A stretch of DNA of 64,000 nucleotides from Caldivirga sp. (GCF_023256255.1 NZ_JAGDXD010000066.1:1-64000), one strand, 5' to 3'; shown: positions 34,700 to 43,816, numbered from the stretch's first letter. The notes: generated by a model not told the origin, from the sequence alone. Program-made: numbers and translations.

Positions 34700-34748
34700 A
34701 GGCCTAGGCCCAAAGCACCCTAAAATCAATGTAAGTTAATGCACCTAT

Positions 34749-34931
34749 CTAATTAAGCCCGGGGCTCTTTAATACAACATCCATTATGCCCACAGCCCCT
34801 TTAGATACCCGTTCAGGTTCACCATAGGTACTCCTACCATGCTCAGGCACCATCCTCCTCACTATTGACACTAATTTATCCACAGTTCCCTTAGTAGATA
34901 GCGTTTCCCCTATTGGTAATTTCCTCGCCAT
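34749..34931 (-). CDS. Small conserved-looking protein
   Basis: 60 residues, basic, no recognised motif (MARKLPIGETLSTKGTVDK, a DKLVSIVRRMVPEHGRS helix, then a hydrophobic GAVGIMDVVL end). A TATA-like TTATATTG is about 25 nt before the ATG, matching the leaderless spacing of neighbouring genes, which is the main support. Function unknown. Confidence 0.5.
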   Translation of the reverse strand: MARKLPIGETLSTKGTVDKLVSIVRRMVPEHGRSTYGEPERVSKGAVGIMDVVLKSPGLN

Positions 34932-35216
34932 TTATTAGCGTTAACTCTACAATATAATGTATCTCAACTAGACTTAACTGCGCCTGGGTCTAAGGCTATG
35001 TGAATTGAACTCAATATCAGTAATCACCTTATTGACTTAGAACCCTATTGCCTCCTGTTGAGAGTAATTGAATAAGCATTAGTGAATATGCCTTATGCGA
35101 TTACTTCACATGCTGTGGTGAGGCGGATTCGCGTTGATTAATTCCCTTAATTCGCTAGCCTCATTCTCTAATTCCTCATCCCAAATATCCCTAAATAAAT
35201 CCTTTACATTTGATAT

Positions 35217-35591
35217 CTACTTAAGCACCTCCACTAAGTCCTCCTTAACCTCGTTTAGGTTCCTGTAATCAACAAGGTTTGGGTCTAGGCCATTGTATGA
35301 GAATCTATGCAGGGAGAGCACCATCCTTACAATGAGCTTCACATCAATGCCTAGTTTCCTTAAATCCCTAGATATTCCTATGAGTCCAGTGGTTGATGCT
35401 GAGTAGCCCACATTCTCGTACCAATCCCTTTCCCTAGTATCCTTACCCTCAACTATCTTATCAATATTCTTAACAATTAATGAACTAATAATGGACTTAC
35501 TGCTCATGATGACCTTAGCTGAGGCGTTTTGAAGTAGATCCTTATTCAGCATCTCAAGGGCTAACCTGGCCTCAACTAGGCCGTCAAGCAC
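35217..35591 (-). CDS. PaREP1-family protein, apparently damaged at both ends
   Basis: 124 residues from GTG 35591, with the PaREP1 pattern ARLALEMLNKDLLQNASAKV and the hallmark LHRFSYNGLDPNLVDY. Homologous sequence continues upstream in frame (SYLDYRRDPKAYVYAK) but without a start codon. ATG 35652 with a promoter-like element upstream would join it if one base after codon 2 were removed. Downstream of the TAG stop the same frame reads on for 35 residues (VKDLFRDIWDEELENEASEL and more) to TGA at 35106. Together this suggests a decaying gene, although the 124-residue core could still be expressed. Function of the family is unknown. Confidence 0.65.
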   Translation of the reverse strand: MLDGLVEARLALEMLNKDLLQNASAKVIMSSKSIISSLIVKNIDKIVEGKDTRERDWYENVGYSASTTGLIGISRDLRKLGIDVKLIVRMVLSLHRFSYNGLDPNLVDYRNLNEVKEDLVEVLK

Positions 35592-35969
35592 TTTAGCATA
35601 TACATACGCCTTGGGATCCCTCCTGTAATCGAGGTAACTAATCTCTATGCATAATAACTGTTTTAAATTAATAAAGTATTGCCTAGTTTAGCTAAAATCG
35701 CTACTAGTTAAGTTTACTTACCTCTAACTAATGATCTCTATGGCCTACTATTGAATGGATAGCAGGAGTGAAGATAATAAATCACAAAAAAGAAAACTAC
35801 ACTAATACGGAGATGAAGACAATGTTCAAAGATTACCTTCTAAGGCGGAATAAGCCATAGCTCCTATTACATTAGGTTAATGTTATAATAATTAAGATGA
35901 CTAGGTTAATGAATTAAGTAGTATTTGTTGATCTCTTAATCTTACTAATGGGAAGAAAGTATTCATGAA
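35592..35969. other. Intergenic region, no intact gene
   Basis: 378 bases. Its first 60 bases hold the probable lost N terminus and promoter of the PaREP1 copy. The rest is AT-rich with no frame longer than 16 codons and no obvious structured RNA. Confidence 0.4.
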
Positions 35970-36659
35970 TTAAACTAGCCCAATCTTAATCTCCATAGCT
36001 GCCAAAACCAAGTTTACCACGTGACTTGTGGTTAATGGTTCTCCATTAGCTAAGCTATAGACCCTGTCTGCAAGCATCCTGACCTCACTACTTACGCTTC
36101 CTCTGGGTATTCCACTAACCATGACTACTACACCACTGTTTCTGGTTAATAGGTCCGCCAGTTCAAGGATCCTTATGGGTTCACCATCCCTCTCCAGCAG
36201 TATTGTTAATGGCGCATTCATGGATTTAACTAACTCAGCCAACGTAGTATCAACGATCCTAAGCAACCACTTACCGCCTGGTGGTACTGAGCCGTACTTG
36301 AATAGCTGCTCCATTAGGCCAAGGAAGTTTATGTAGTTTTGAGGGGGCCTCTCCCCTGGAGCCACCTCTATTACTTTACCGTTTATTGTATGTATGTGAA
36401 CCGTTAGCATTCCCTTGGCTGCCAGTAGGCTGTTTAATGAATCTAGGAGGAACTTGTGGACTATATCCGGCCTACCCCTAACTTCCTTATTCCTGAGCCT
36501 ACCCATGGCTCTGAAGTGGAGTGCCTTATCCAGGGGCATGTGGTCTGGATCCCTGCCTAACCTCCTCGCTACCCTAATTACTGCTTCATCATTCCTCAAC
36601 TCAATGGGTATTGGCTCCAGGGCTGCGTCAACAAGCATGAGATTAAGCGCTAGTACCAT
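35970..36659 (-). CDS. nep1: Nep1/Emg1-type rRNA pseudouridine N1-methyltransferase
   Basis: 229 residues, SPOUT-class methyltransferase. Nep1 methylates a pseudouridine of 16S rRNA and helps assemble the small subunit. Recognisable segments: LNLMLVDAALEPIP at the N terminus, RPDIVHKFLLDSLNSLLA, MLTVHIHTINGKVIEVAPGERPP (the conserved HT-x-G-x-x-I-x-V stretch), NYINFLGLMEQLF, and the C-terminal knot VVVMVSGIPRGS with SLANGEPLTTSHV. Length is normal for archaea. It is followed upstream on the same strand by a CBS protein with 31 nt between. Confidence 0.92.
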   Translation of the reverse strand: MVLALNLMLVDAALEPIPIELRNDEAVIRVARRLGRDPDHMPLDKALHFRAMGRLRNKEVRGRPDIVHKFLLDSLNSLLAAKGMLTVHIHTINGKVIEVAPGERPPQNYINFLGLMEQLFKYGSVPPGGKWLLRIVDTTLAELVKSMNAPLTILLERDGEPIRILELADLLTRNSGVVVMVSGIPRGSVSSEVRMLADRVYSLANGEPLTTSHVVNLVLAAMEIKIGLV

Positions 36660-36690
36660 TAATGCTTGAAGGAGACGTTACTAATTTAAC

Positions 36691-37122
36691 TTATTCCCTA
36701 ACCGGTGGGTGGGGGCGGATTTTAGCTAGTGCATTAACAACTTCCTTTTCTCTTAATAGATCCCTAATAGATATTACGCTAATAACCCTGTTGTTATCAT
36801 CAACAACCACCACGTGCCTAACCTGCCTCTCATTCATTAATTGAGCCACAGTGGTTATGTAATCGTAGTACTTAACTGATACTATGTTGCCCATTGTCCC
36901 CACCTGCTCCACAGTGGCCTTACTCACATCAACCCCCTTGGCTAACGCCCTGATAACATCCCTCTCACTAATCACACCCAAAACCCTCTTGTTCTCAGGT
37001 GAATCAACTATGACTACTAGGCCCACGTTGTTCTCAGCCATAAGTCTCACAGCGTCCATAACTGGGGAACCAACCTTAATCACTACTGGGCTTTTGCGGG
37101 TTATTAGCTCTGAGGCCTTCAT
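36691..37122 (-). CDS. CBS-domain pair protein
   Basis: 143 residues comprising two CBS motifs: PVVIKVGSPVMDAVRLMAEN with VLGVISERDVIRALA, and GNIVSVKYYDYITTVAQLMN with VISVISIRDLLREKE. Stand-alone CBS pairs bind adenine nucleotides and regulate partner proteins. No partner domain is fused. The AT-rich promoter (37125-37155) is just upstream. It could be co-transcribed with nep1, but the functional link is unknown. Confidence 0.9.
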   Translation of the reverse strand: MKASELITRKSPVVIKVGSPVMDAVRLMAENNVGLVVIVDSPENKRVLGVISERDVIRALAKGVDVSKATVEQVGTMGNIVSVKYYDYITTVAQLMNERQVRHVVVVDDNNRVISVISIRDLLREKEVVNALAKIRPHPPVRE

Positions 37123-37205
37123 GATAGTATTATATTTTATTGTTTTTAAACTTAACCCCTAGTAGTTAATATAGAGACAGTAATTAATTATGTTACTCAC
37201 GTTAA

Positions 37206-38132
37206 TTACGCAATAATTTCACCAACATCACTATTGATTACATAACCCTTAACGTTAAGTCCCCTCAACCTCCTCAATTCCTTAAGGAGACCCTCAGCCT
37301 CATTAATTGAATCCCTCCTAACCACTATATCGAAGTCCTCCTGAATAACCTTAATGAAGTTTAAGCCCCACTTCTCCGCATGGTACTGGGTTATGAAACC
37401 ATAGTCCGCCTCACCCCTGAGTATTGCCTTGGCCACGTCATCGTGAGTCCAGGCAACAACATTAAGTGACCTCGGGTTAAGCACACCCATTCTCCTAAGC
37501 CATAGTTCACTAAGCAGCCTAGTTCCTGAACCAGGATTCCTCTTAACCATGGTTAACTCACCTCTCCTAATTCTCTCAGCAATGTCCCTTAGGCTCAATG
37601 AACCTAACCCCCCACTATACCCAATTCCAATAACCCTAACGTAACCCCTCACTAATGCAACATCATCTAGTACACCTAACATGCTGAGTAGCTTAAGGTT
37701 GCTGCCATATATCGACGATAAGTGTATCCCAGCCACCTGGGCCTTATTAACCAGGAGCATTGATAAGCCATTCATTGAACCAACCCAAGTCACCTGGGCG
37801 TGATCATCTAGGATGTAGGAGAGGAGTTCATCATGGCTACTCGCCACGGTCAACCCACCCTCTAAGCCACCTTCATTGAAGGTTAGTAGAAGCTCCTCCC
37901 CAAGCCTAGTTAACCTACTGTACCCACCCCTGGAACCACCTCTAACGCCCTCTATTAGGGCTTCCGATAAGGTGGCTTCAGTCTCCTTAATCATCCTGAA
38001 GGCTGTGGAGTAGGGTATGTTGAGTAGTTTAGCCGCCTTACTTAATGAACCATGCTTCCTTATTAAGCTGAGTAATTCAATGACCTCAATCCTAACGTCA
38101 ACACCCCTAAACCTAACAGTCCTATTACTCAT
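37206..38132 (-). CDS. ModE-type HTH regulator with periplasmic-binding-like domain
   Basis: 308 residues. The N-terminal 80 residues are a LysR/ModE-like winged helix (IRKHGSLSKAAKLLNIPYST and FRMIKETEATL). The remaining 220 residues form a type 2 periplasmic-binding-protein fold of the PBP-like sensor class: WVGSMNGLSMLLV, SLRDIAERIRRGELTMVKRN, NPGSGTRLLSELWLRRMGV and AILRGEADYGFITQY. Such one-component regulators sense molybdate, tungstate or a pterin precursor. It is divergent from a NifX-like and a MobA-like gene, its probable targets. Confidence 0.85.
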   Translation of the reverse strand: MSNRTVRFRGVDVRIEVIELLSLIRKHGSLSKAAKLLNIPYSTAFRMIKETEATLSEALIEGVRGGSRGGYSRLTRLGEELLLTFNEGGLEGGLTVASSHDELLSYILDDHAQVTWVGSMNGLSMLLVNKAQVAGIHLSSIYGSNLKLLSMLGVLDDVALVRGYVRVIGIGYSGGLGSLSLRDIAERIRRGELTMVKRNPGSGTRLLSELWLRRMGVLNPRSLNVVAWTHDDVAKAILRGEADYGFITQYHAEKWGLNFIKVIQEDFDIVVRRDSINEAEGLLKELRRLRGLNVKGYVINSDVGEIIA

Positions 38133-38195
38133 TACTGCTCTTGATTTTAAATAAACTAATGCAGTGTTTATAAATCCAAGCTCAATCCCTCCCTG

Positions 38196-38558
38196 ATGAT
38201 AGTGTGCACTACCGTTAATGATGACTACAGGGTTGAGGTCTTCTCTAAGGCTACGAAGCTCATACTAATGGACACTAGTAGGAATATAATACACGTTGAG
38301 GATAACCCAGCGCTACTCAGCCCAAGTAAAAGGCCCACGGTGGCTAAGAGGTGTGTGGAGCTTGGCGCTAACGTGGTTATTGCAGCTCATGGCTCAGTAT
38401 GCTACCCATCCTACCGCATATTGAGGCAGCGTAACGTGAAGATTTACATTACTGAACCAGGCTCAGACCTAAGCAACGTTAATGTAACACCCATAACCCA
38501 GTGGGAGGTCCTCTACTCAAGCATAATAGCAATGCTTGAGAGGCTAAGTGGGCATTAG
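38196..38558 (+). CDS. NifX-like fold protein (divergent)
   Basis: 120 residues. The pattern of strands and a central NVVIAAHGSVCYPSYRILRQ stretch resembles the NifX/dinitrogenase cofactor-binding fold, in which a Gly-x-x-Cys loop precedes the last helix-strand unit. Similarity is weak and by eye. A TATA element TTTATAAAT (38166-38174) lies about 26 nt before the ATG. The following gene overlaps or abuts its stop, forming a two-gene operon divergent from the ModE-like regulator, so a role in molybdenum or tungsten cofactor handling is plausible but inferred. Confidence 0.55.
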   Translation: MIVCTTVNDDYRVEVFSKATKLILMDTSRNIIHVEDNPALLSPSKRPTVAKRCVELGANVVIAAHGSVCYPSYRILRQRNVKIYITEPGSDLSNVNVTPITQWEVLYSSIIAMLERLSGH

Positions 38559-38559
38559 C

Positions 38560-39111
38560 ATGGTCACTGCAATAGTGGTTATACCACCAGTTAATGATGG
38601 TGAATTACTAGGTAAGGTAATAGGCTACATGGAACGCAGCCTAACTAAGGCTGGGTTAAATAATGTAGTGTTCTGTGGCCCACTGAAGGGTGCTAGAATC
38701 CCTGGGTTAGTGGCCTTAGCAACCTACGTTGACTACAACTACGTATCATCCAGGGGATTACTGAAGGCATGCATTGAGGTTAACGTAAAACCACCCATAA
38801 TGCTGATTAGGGGGAGTCAACCCTACTTAAGCCCGGAAACCTATGCTGAAGCCCTCTGGGCCTTAAGCTCCTTCAATAGGCCCATAGTAGTGTTATCCAG
38901 GGGTGGCAGGGGTTTAAGTACACCTATACTAGTGTCTAGTAGTAAATTGGTGAGTAGGCTAGTTTGGCTTAACTCTAGGTTTAAGTTAGCAAGCGCAATG
39001 GTTAGGTTCCTCATTGAGCATAAGAGGGATGTGTTACTTGTTGAGGTTAAGGATGAGTGCCTTGGTGTTAGGCTCAGCCCCTCAGCCTGCTTAAGTAGGA
39101 TTAATGACTAG
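38560..39111 (+). CDS. Putative nucleotidyltransferase-like protein (MobA-like)
   Basis: 183 residues from ATG 38560, placed immediately after the previous stop; GTG 38548 in the overlap is an alternative. The N terminus (TAIVVIPPVNDGELLGKVI) and spacing of strands loosely resemble the MobA/NTP-transferase fold, and PIVVLSRGGRGLSTPILVS recalls the substrate-binding middle of such enzymes. The canonical LAGGxSxRxG motif is absent, so catalysis is doubtful. Its partnership with a NifX-like gene and a ModE-like regulator suggests molybdopterin or metal-cofactor work; uncertain. Confidence 0.5.
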   Translation: MVTAIVVIPPVNDGELLGKVIGYMERSLTKAGLNNVVFCGPLKGARIPGLVALATYVDYNYVSSRGLLKACIEVNVKPPIMLIRGSQPYLSPETYAEALWALSSFNRPIVVLSRGGRGLSTPILVSSSKLVSRLVWLNSRFKLASAMVRFLIEHKRDVLLVEVKDECLGVRLSPSACLSRIND

Positions 39112-39130
39112 ACATAATGCCTGGTTAATG

Positions 39131-41011
39131 CTACTTGCTAAGGTTATTACTGGTGAACTCCTTAAGCATTCTTACGAGTTCCTCCTCACTTGAGGTAACC
39201 TCAATGTTAGGTAAGTAATTCGTCATTTCCCTCCATATTATTGGATTATCCTTGAACCTATAATCCATGAGTATTATAAAGACCCTATCCTTATCGGACC
39301 TAAGCCCCCTACCTATGGCCTGCTTAACCTTAACTAAGGCTTGCCAAGTGTAGACTGCGTGCCACGCATCATCGTAGTTGGCCCTAGACTTAACAACATC
39401 AACTAACCCATTCATGAAATCATTCGGCTCAGGGTAAGGTACACCAATTATTGCCACTGCATCTATGTAGTTGATGTCATTGAACCTGAACTCAATACCC
39501 TCAACAAGCTTACCTCCGGCAACCGCCAGTATTAACTTATGTGGGTTAACTTTAATCGACCCTAACACATCCTCTATGGTTGTTGTACCTATTTCAACCA
39601 CTAAGTCAACCCCATGCTTAATGTACTTCCTAGTGGCCTTAAGCGTGTCGTATGATGGGAAGACTGCTAGAACACTGTGGTTCACGGCATCATAAACACT
39701 TATCAATGCCTGCGCAATCCTACTGTACTGTTCCTCACTCCTTTCAGTATACTTTGTGGTTACTTCACCGTAAACCACAGCCTTAACGTTAGAGGACTTA
39801 ACGTACTCGGTTAATCCAATCCTTAACTCACTAACCTTAACCTTAACACCCAGTAGGCTTGTGAAGAGCCTCGTAGGGGGCATTGTACCACTCATGACTA
39901 TGAAACTATGGGCATTATTCAAAACCCCAGAGGCTGCTACCGATGGATCCATTAACCTGCTTACAATGGCCCTACCATCATTACCAATAGATAGGAAGAG
40001 GGCCTTATCCTTAGGCATCTTAACCACTGACTTGTAGAAATCAATTATGTCACTTAAGGGTGTACCAGCCAGAAGAATACCCCTACTCCTTTTACTGGCT
40101 AAAACCTCACCAGAGGCTTCACTTAAGTAATCAACGTCATTGAAGTACTCCAAGACCTTGGTTGAGTCAACCCTACGCTCACCCTGCTCGGTAACGCCTA
40201 TGAAGAGGTCCCTGAAGAGGGCCCTTATTGATGCTAATGCCCTTAATGCCCCCGCTTTAACGTTAATGTCGCTTACGAACCTCCTAACATCAACTACCGC
40301 GGCCTTAACCATGGCCTCGGTGAGGTATTGGGTGTTTAGATCCAGTACTGCGTAGGGGAGGTTGTGCGCCTCATCAATGATTAGTATCGATGACTTAAGG
40401 TCTAGGTCAACAACCTCAGGGGCGTTTAGGGAGAATAAGTAGTAGTAGGATAGGATTATTAACTTTGCATCGCTGATGAGCATCCTTGAGGCATCATATG
40501 GGCATACGCCAAGCTTACATATTGACTTAACGTACTCACCTGGTGATTCCAACCCAGCCACAGTATCCATGAATAGGCTATGGTCAATTCCACTCTCCCT
40601 CAACTTAATATAATACCTACATTCCCCAGTCCTCTTAAGGTAATTACACTCCATTAGGAAGTCCCTATAGGGTAACTTGGACGTTGATGATATGCAACAC
40701 ATCCTCGCCCTATTCCTAACTAGGACGTAGGGTATGAAGAGCCCCTTAACCTTAAGTAACTTACTCAACTCCCTCATTGGGGCTATTGCCTGGTTATTAG
40801 TCCTAATCATGTAAATAACCTTAATAGGCTCACCCTCACTATAGGCTAAGGCCGCGGCCAAGGCAGCTGCAGTCTTACCCACACCAGTGGGTGCCTCAAT
40901 CACAACACCCCTACCCTCCCCTAAATTACTGTATATGAAGTCGGCAATCTTAGCTTGAAGAGGCCTCCAACCCACGTACGGTAAGTACCTACTCACCTTA
41001 GTATTAATCAT
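39131..41011 (-). CDS. xpd: XPD/Rad3-family DNA helicase with iron-sulfur cluster
   Basis: 626 residues from ATG 41011. A GTG at 41035 is only about 10 nt from the TATA element, so the ATG fits leaderless initiation. It is a 5'-to-3' SF2 helicase of nucleotide excision repair and transcription in other organisms. Walker A EAPTGVGKT (residues 39-47) and DEAH (213-216) bracket the iron-sulfur domain, with Cys around 105-106, 122, 131 and 170. Motif VI near the C terminus is QAIGRGLRSDKDR. The length is in the range of archaeal XPD. Product is cytoplasmic. Confidence 0.92.
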   Translation of the reverse strand: MINTKVSRYLPYVGWRPLQAKIADFIYSNLGEGRGVVIEAPTGVGKTAAALAAALAYSEGEPIKVIYMIRTNNQAIAPMRELSKLLKVKGLFIPYVLVRNRARMCCISSTSKLPYRDFLMECNYLKRTGECRYYIKLRESGIDHSLFMDTVAGLESPGEYVKSICKLGVCPYDASRMLISDAKLIILSYYYLFSLNAPEVVDLDLKSSILIIDEAHNLPYAVLDLNTQYLTEAMVKAAVVDVRRFVSDINVKAGALRALASIRALFRDLFIGVTEQGERRVDSTKVLEYFNDVDYLSEASGEVLASKRSRGILLAGTPLSDIIDFYKSVVKMPKDKALFLSIGNDGRAIVSRLMDPSVAASGVLNNAHSFIVMSGTMPPTRLFTSLLGVKVKVSELRIGLTEYVKSSNVKAVVYGEVTTKYTERSEEQYSRIAQALISVYDAVNHSVLAVFPSYDTLKATRKYIKHGVDLVVEIGTTTIEDVLGSIKVNPHKLILAVAGGKLVEGIEFRFNDINYIDAVAIIGVPYPEPNDFMNGLVDVVKSRANYDDAWHAVYTWQALVKVKQAIGRGLRSDKDRVFIILMDYRFKDNPIIWREMTNYLPNIEVTSSEEELVRMLKEFTSNNLSK

Positions 41012-41294
41012 TAGACCAGCATTGAGACGCTGCACGCTTTAAAAACCTATGGCTCAGTGCCTTAATCTTGATGAAGCTATAACCCTTACCTCATTATTAG
41101 TACATTACGGTTTTAGGTAATAAGCCTTATAAAATGAAGTTACGTTGAACACTTGCAGTTATAAAATAATTACCAATTACGACTAATTGCATTTTAAAGT
41201 AATCTAGCATTTTCTCACAATATTTTTCTTATTGCACATCAAGTGTGAAATAAAAGATTTTAACTATTCATGAACTAAAAGGTATAGTGATACT

Positions 41295-41717
41295 ATGGGC
41301 GAGAAAAGGAAGAAAATGGCTGTAGCCGTATTCTCAGGCAGTATAGATAGGTTAACTGGGTTGGCTATCCTTGTTTCTGGTGCAGTGGCCATGGGTATGG
41401 AGGTTGAATTATTCCTTCAATTATGGGGTGCATATTCCTTTAGGAAGGATGTTATACAGAAGAACATGAACTTTAGCGAATTTCAAAACCTGAGTTCTGA
41501 GGTTGCTAAGAGGTTGCAGGAATTGAAATTACCATCATGGTTTGATTTATTAAGGGAGGCTAAGAGGATGGGCAACTTAAAAATTTATGTGTGCTCCACG
41601 GCGGCTGCAATATGGAAGGCTAAGAAAGAGGACTTCGTTGATCTAGTTGATGACATAATAGGTGTGGGTGAATGGGTGGATAAAATGTCAGAAGCCGACA
41701 TAACGCTATTCGTGTAG
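41295..41717 (+). CDS. DsrE-family (DsrE2-like) protein, first gene of the Qmo-type operon
   Basis: 140 residues. The DsrE2/peroxiredoxin-like pattern is clear: MAVAVFSGSIDRLTGLAILVSGA, GMEVELFLQLWG, a Lys/Asp-rich middle, then NLKIYVCSTAAAIW with the conserved Cys, and a WVDKMSEADITLFV end. Relatives bind or carry sulfane sulfur between TusA and Hdr/Dsr enzymes. It starts an operon with TusA-like, MvhD-like and Qmo-like genes. The 100 bases upstream are extremely AT-rich and contain the promoter. Confidence 0.88.
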   Translation: MGEKRKKMAVAVFSGSIDRLTGLAILVSGAVAMGMEVELFLQLWGAYSFRKDVIQKNMNFSEFQNLSSEVAKRLQELKLPSWFDLLREAKRMGNLKIYVCSTAAAIWKAKKEDFVDLVDDIIGVGEWVDKMSEADITLFV

Positions 41718-41726
41718 GTGATGGGC

Positions 41727-42002
41727 ATGAATGAGATAAAGGGTGAATTAAGTCCCGAGGAGCTTAGGAAACTTAAACCAAACAAGACAGTAGACGCTAG
41801 GGGCATGTCTTGCCCAGGTCCTCTCCTGGCGGCTAAGCAGGCTATAACTGAAGTACCAGTTGGGGGAATACTGGAAACTCTCTCATCAGATCCTGGTACA
41901 AAAAGGGACTTACCCCTTTGGGCTAAGAAGATGGGGCATGTATACCTAGGCACAATAGAGGAGCCTGGGTACTGGAGAATATTCGTGAGGAGAATGAAGT
42001 GA
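41727..42002 (+). CDS. tusA: TusA-family sulfur carrier protein
   Basis: About 91 residues from ATG 41727; GTG 41718 and ATG 41721 are alternatives, but the AGGTGATG Shine-Dalgarno (41716-41723) favours the later ATG. The hallmark is DARGMSCPGPLLAAK, with the CPxP active-site Cys that carries persulfide. The N terminus has an extra 30 charged residues. TusA passes sulfur with DsrE-type proteins, which agrees with the gene just upstream (stop overlapping the Shine-Dalgarno). Confidence 0.92.
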   Translation: MNEIKGELSPEELRKLKPNKTVDARGMSCPGPLLAAKQAITEVPVGGILETLSSDPGTKRDLPLWAKKMGHVYLGTIEEPGYWRIFVRRMK

Positions 42003-42021
42003 TTAAGTAGGTGATTGAGTA

Positions 42022-42447
42022 TTGACTAGTAAAGAATCAAAACCGCAGGTTCTTATTTTCGCTACAAACATTATTTCAGACCCTGGAATATGCTCAGCCG
42101 GCTTAATGCACTTGAGTTACCCAGCTCAAACAACCATTATCAAAGTTCCATGTTCCTCCATGATAAGGCCAGAGTGGATACTAATAGCGATTGAAAGCGG
42201 CTTCGATGGCGTATTCATTGCTGCCGATGGTACTGATTGCCCATACTTAAGTGATTGCACAGACAGGACTGCGAAGCATGTTAGGGAGGCTCAAGAATTA
42301 TTAAGCAATAGGGGTATTGAACCCGATAGAGTTAGAATGGCCGCCATTTGCTCAGTATGTGGGGAAGCCTTCTCTAGATTAATGAACGACTTTTACTCTA
42401 GGTTAATGAAACTAGGCCCCATTAAGGTGAGCTACCGTGGGGAATGA
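42022..42447 (+). CDS. MvhD/FlpD-like iron-sulfur protein
   Basis: 141 residues from TTG 42022, supported by an AGGTGAT Shine-Dalgarno just upstream. The sequence follows the MvhD pattern: an N-terminal strand with Cys (FATNIISDPGICSAG), PCSSMIRPEWILIAIESGFDGV (compare the family's RxDPxxVLxAFxxGADGV), DGTDCPYLSDCTDRTAKHV, then GIEPDRVRMAAICSVCGE. MvhD transfers electrons between a hydrogenase or other donor and HdrA. In Desulfovibrio QmoB this domain is fused to the C terminus; here it is a separate gene before qmoA. The next start overlaps by 11 nt. Confidence 0.85.
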   Translation: MTSKESKPQVLIFATNIISDPGICSAGLMHLSYPAQTTIIKVPCSSMIRPEWILIAIESGFDGVFIAADGTDCPYLSDCTDRTAKHVREAQELLSNRGIEPDRVRMAAICSVCGEAFSRLMNDFYSRLMKLGPIKVSYRGE

Positions 42448-43816
42448 CTTGTTTAGGAAGATCCTTGAGAAGGCTGAAATCGTGAATGAGCCACTTAACT
42501 ACGATGTTGTAGTAATAGGTGGTGGCATAGCGGGCATAGAGGCGGCACTTGATTTAGCGGAAATGGATTATAAGGTTCTCTTAGTTGAGAAGGAGACAAC
42601 TGTAGGTGGTAAAATGCTTTTACTAAGTAAGGTATTCCCAACTCTTGACTGTGCTAGTTGCATATCAACTCCGAAAATGGCGGCCGCTGCTCATCACCCT
42701 AACATAGAATTATGGACCTACTCAGAGGTTACCAGTATTGATGTTAAGGGAAGGGGTGATTTTGAAGTCACAGTTCTGAAGAAACCCAGGTTTGTTAATG
42801 ATGCCTTATGTACTGGATGCGGTAAATGCGAGGACGTATGCCCTGTAGTTATACCAAGAGAGTTGGATTATGGCCTTAGGGGGAGGAAGGCAGCATACAT
42901 ACCCTTTGATACTGCCGTCCCAAAGATAACTGTAGTAGATGTGGATAACTGCATTTTCTGTGGGCAATGTGAAAGGGTGTGCCCCGCAGGAGCCATTGAC
43001 TTCACTCAGAAGCCTAAGATCTATAGGGTTAAGACACACGCATTAATAATAACTACTGGTTACAGACTTTTTCCTGCGGAGAGGAAGGAATCCTATGGTT
43101 ATGGTAAGGTACCTAACGTAATAACGGCAATGCAAATGGAGAGACTATTATCCCCCACAAGGCCATTTAATTCTGTTTTAAGGCCATCCGATGGTAAGGA
43201 ACCAAGTAGTATTGGGTATGTGCTCTGTGTTGGTTCTAGGGATAAGACTGTGGGGAACCCCAGGTGTTCTCAAGTTTGCTGCATGTATTCGATAAAGCAG
43301 GCTCAGTTAATCTTAGGGGCAGTACCATTGGCTGATGTAACAATATACTGCATGGACATAAGGGCTTACGGTAAAGGTTTCGAGGAATTTTACCAGAAGG
43401 CTAAAGCAATGGGTGTTAGGTTCGTGCGCAGTAGGGTGGCTAAGATTGAGGGATTGCCTAACGGTAATGTTAAGGTGATTTATGAAGATATTGATGATGG
43501 AAAGGTGAAGTCCGCAGAACATGACTTAGTGGTTTTATCCGTGGGCCTATTACCAAGCAGTAATGATGTTGTTTCAATAATTCATGGTGCAAAATTAACC
43601 GTTGATGCACTGGGATTTATAATAACGGATCCATCGGCACCTACTCAGACGAACATAGAGGGCATTTTCGCGGCAGGTTGCGCAACGGGACCTAAGGATA
43701 TTCCTGATACCATATTGGAGGCGGCATCAGCCGCAGCGAGATGCGCAGCTTATCTAAGATTGCTTAAGCAGGAAAGAATGACGACAGTAGAAGTGGTCAG
43801 CGATGGAGAGAAATAA
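42437..43816 (+). CDS. qmoA: QmoA-like HdrA-family flavoprotein
   Basis: 459 residues from GTG 42437, with an AGGTGAGC Shine-Dalgarno 4 nt before it. It is an HdrA-type flavin protein: FAD motif VVIGGGIAGIEAALDL, a CASCIST Cys pair region, two [4Fe-4S] ferredoxin sites (CTGCGKCEDVCP from C125 and CIFCGQCERVCP from C172), and VCCMYSIKQAQL. QmoA, B and C form the quinone-interacting membrane-bound oxidoreductase that links menaquinol to APS reductase in sulfate reducers. Membership in Qmo rather than a soluble Hdr complex is inferred from the QmoC-like partner downstream. Overlaps the next gene by 14 nt. Confidence 0.85.
   Translation: MGNDLFRKILEKAEIVNEPLNYDVVVIGGGIAGIEAALDLAEMDYKVLLVEKETTVGGKMLLLSKVFPTLDCASCISTPKMAAAAHHPNIELWTYSEVTSIDVKGRGDFEVTVLKKPRFVNDALCTGCGKCEDVCPVVIPRELDYGLRGRKAAYIPFDTAVPKITVVDVDNCIFCGQCERVCPAGAIDFTQKPKIYRVKTHALIITTGYRLFPAERKESYGYGKVPNVITAMQMERLLSPTRPFNSVLRPSDGKEPSSIGYVLCVGSRDKTVGNPRCSQVCCMYSIKQAQLILGAVPLADVTIYCMDIRAYGKGFEEFYQKAKAMGVRFVRSRVAKIEGLPNGNVKVIYEDIDDGKVKSAEHDLVVLSVGLLPSSNDVVSIIHGAKLTVDALGFIITDPSAPTQTNIEGIFAAGCATGPKDIPDTILEAASAAARCAAYLRLLKQERMTTVEVVSDGEK

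Noticed and set aside
35106-35220. TAG readthrough (for example pyrrolysine) in the PaREP1 gene
   Set aside because: No pyrrolysine system is expected in this lineage, and a 5' frameshift in the same gene points to decay instead.
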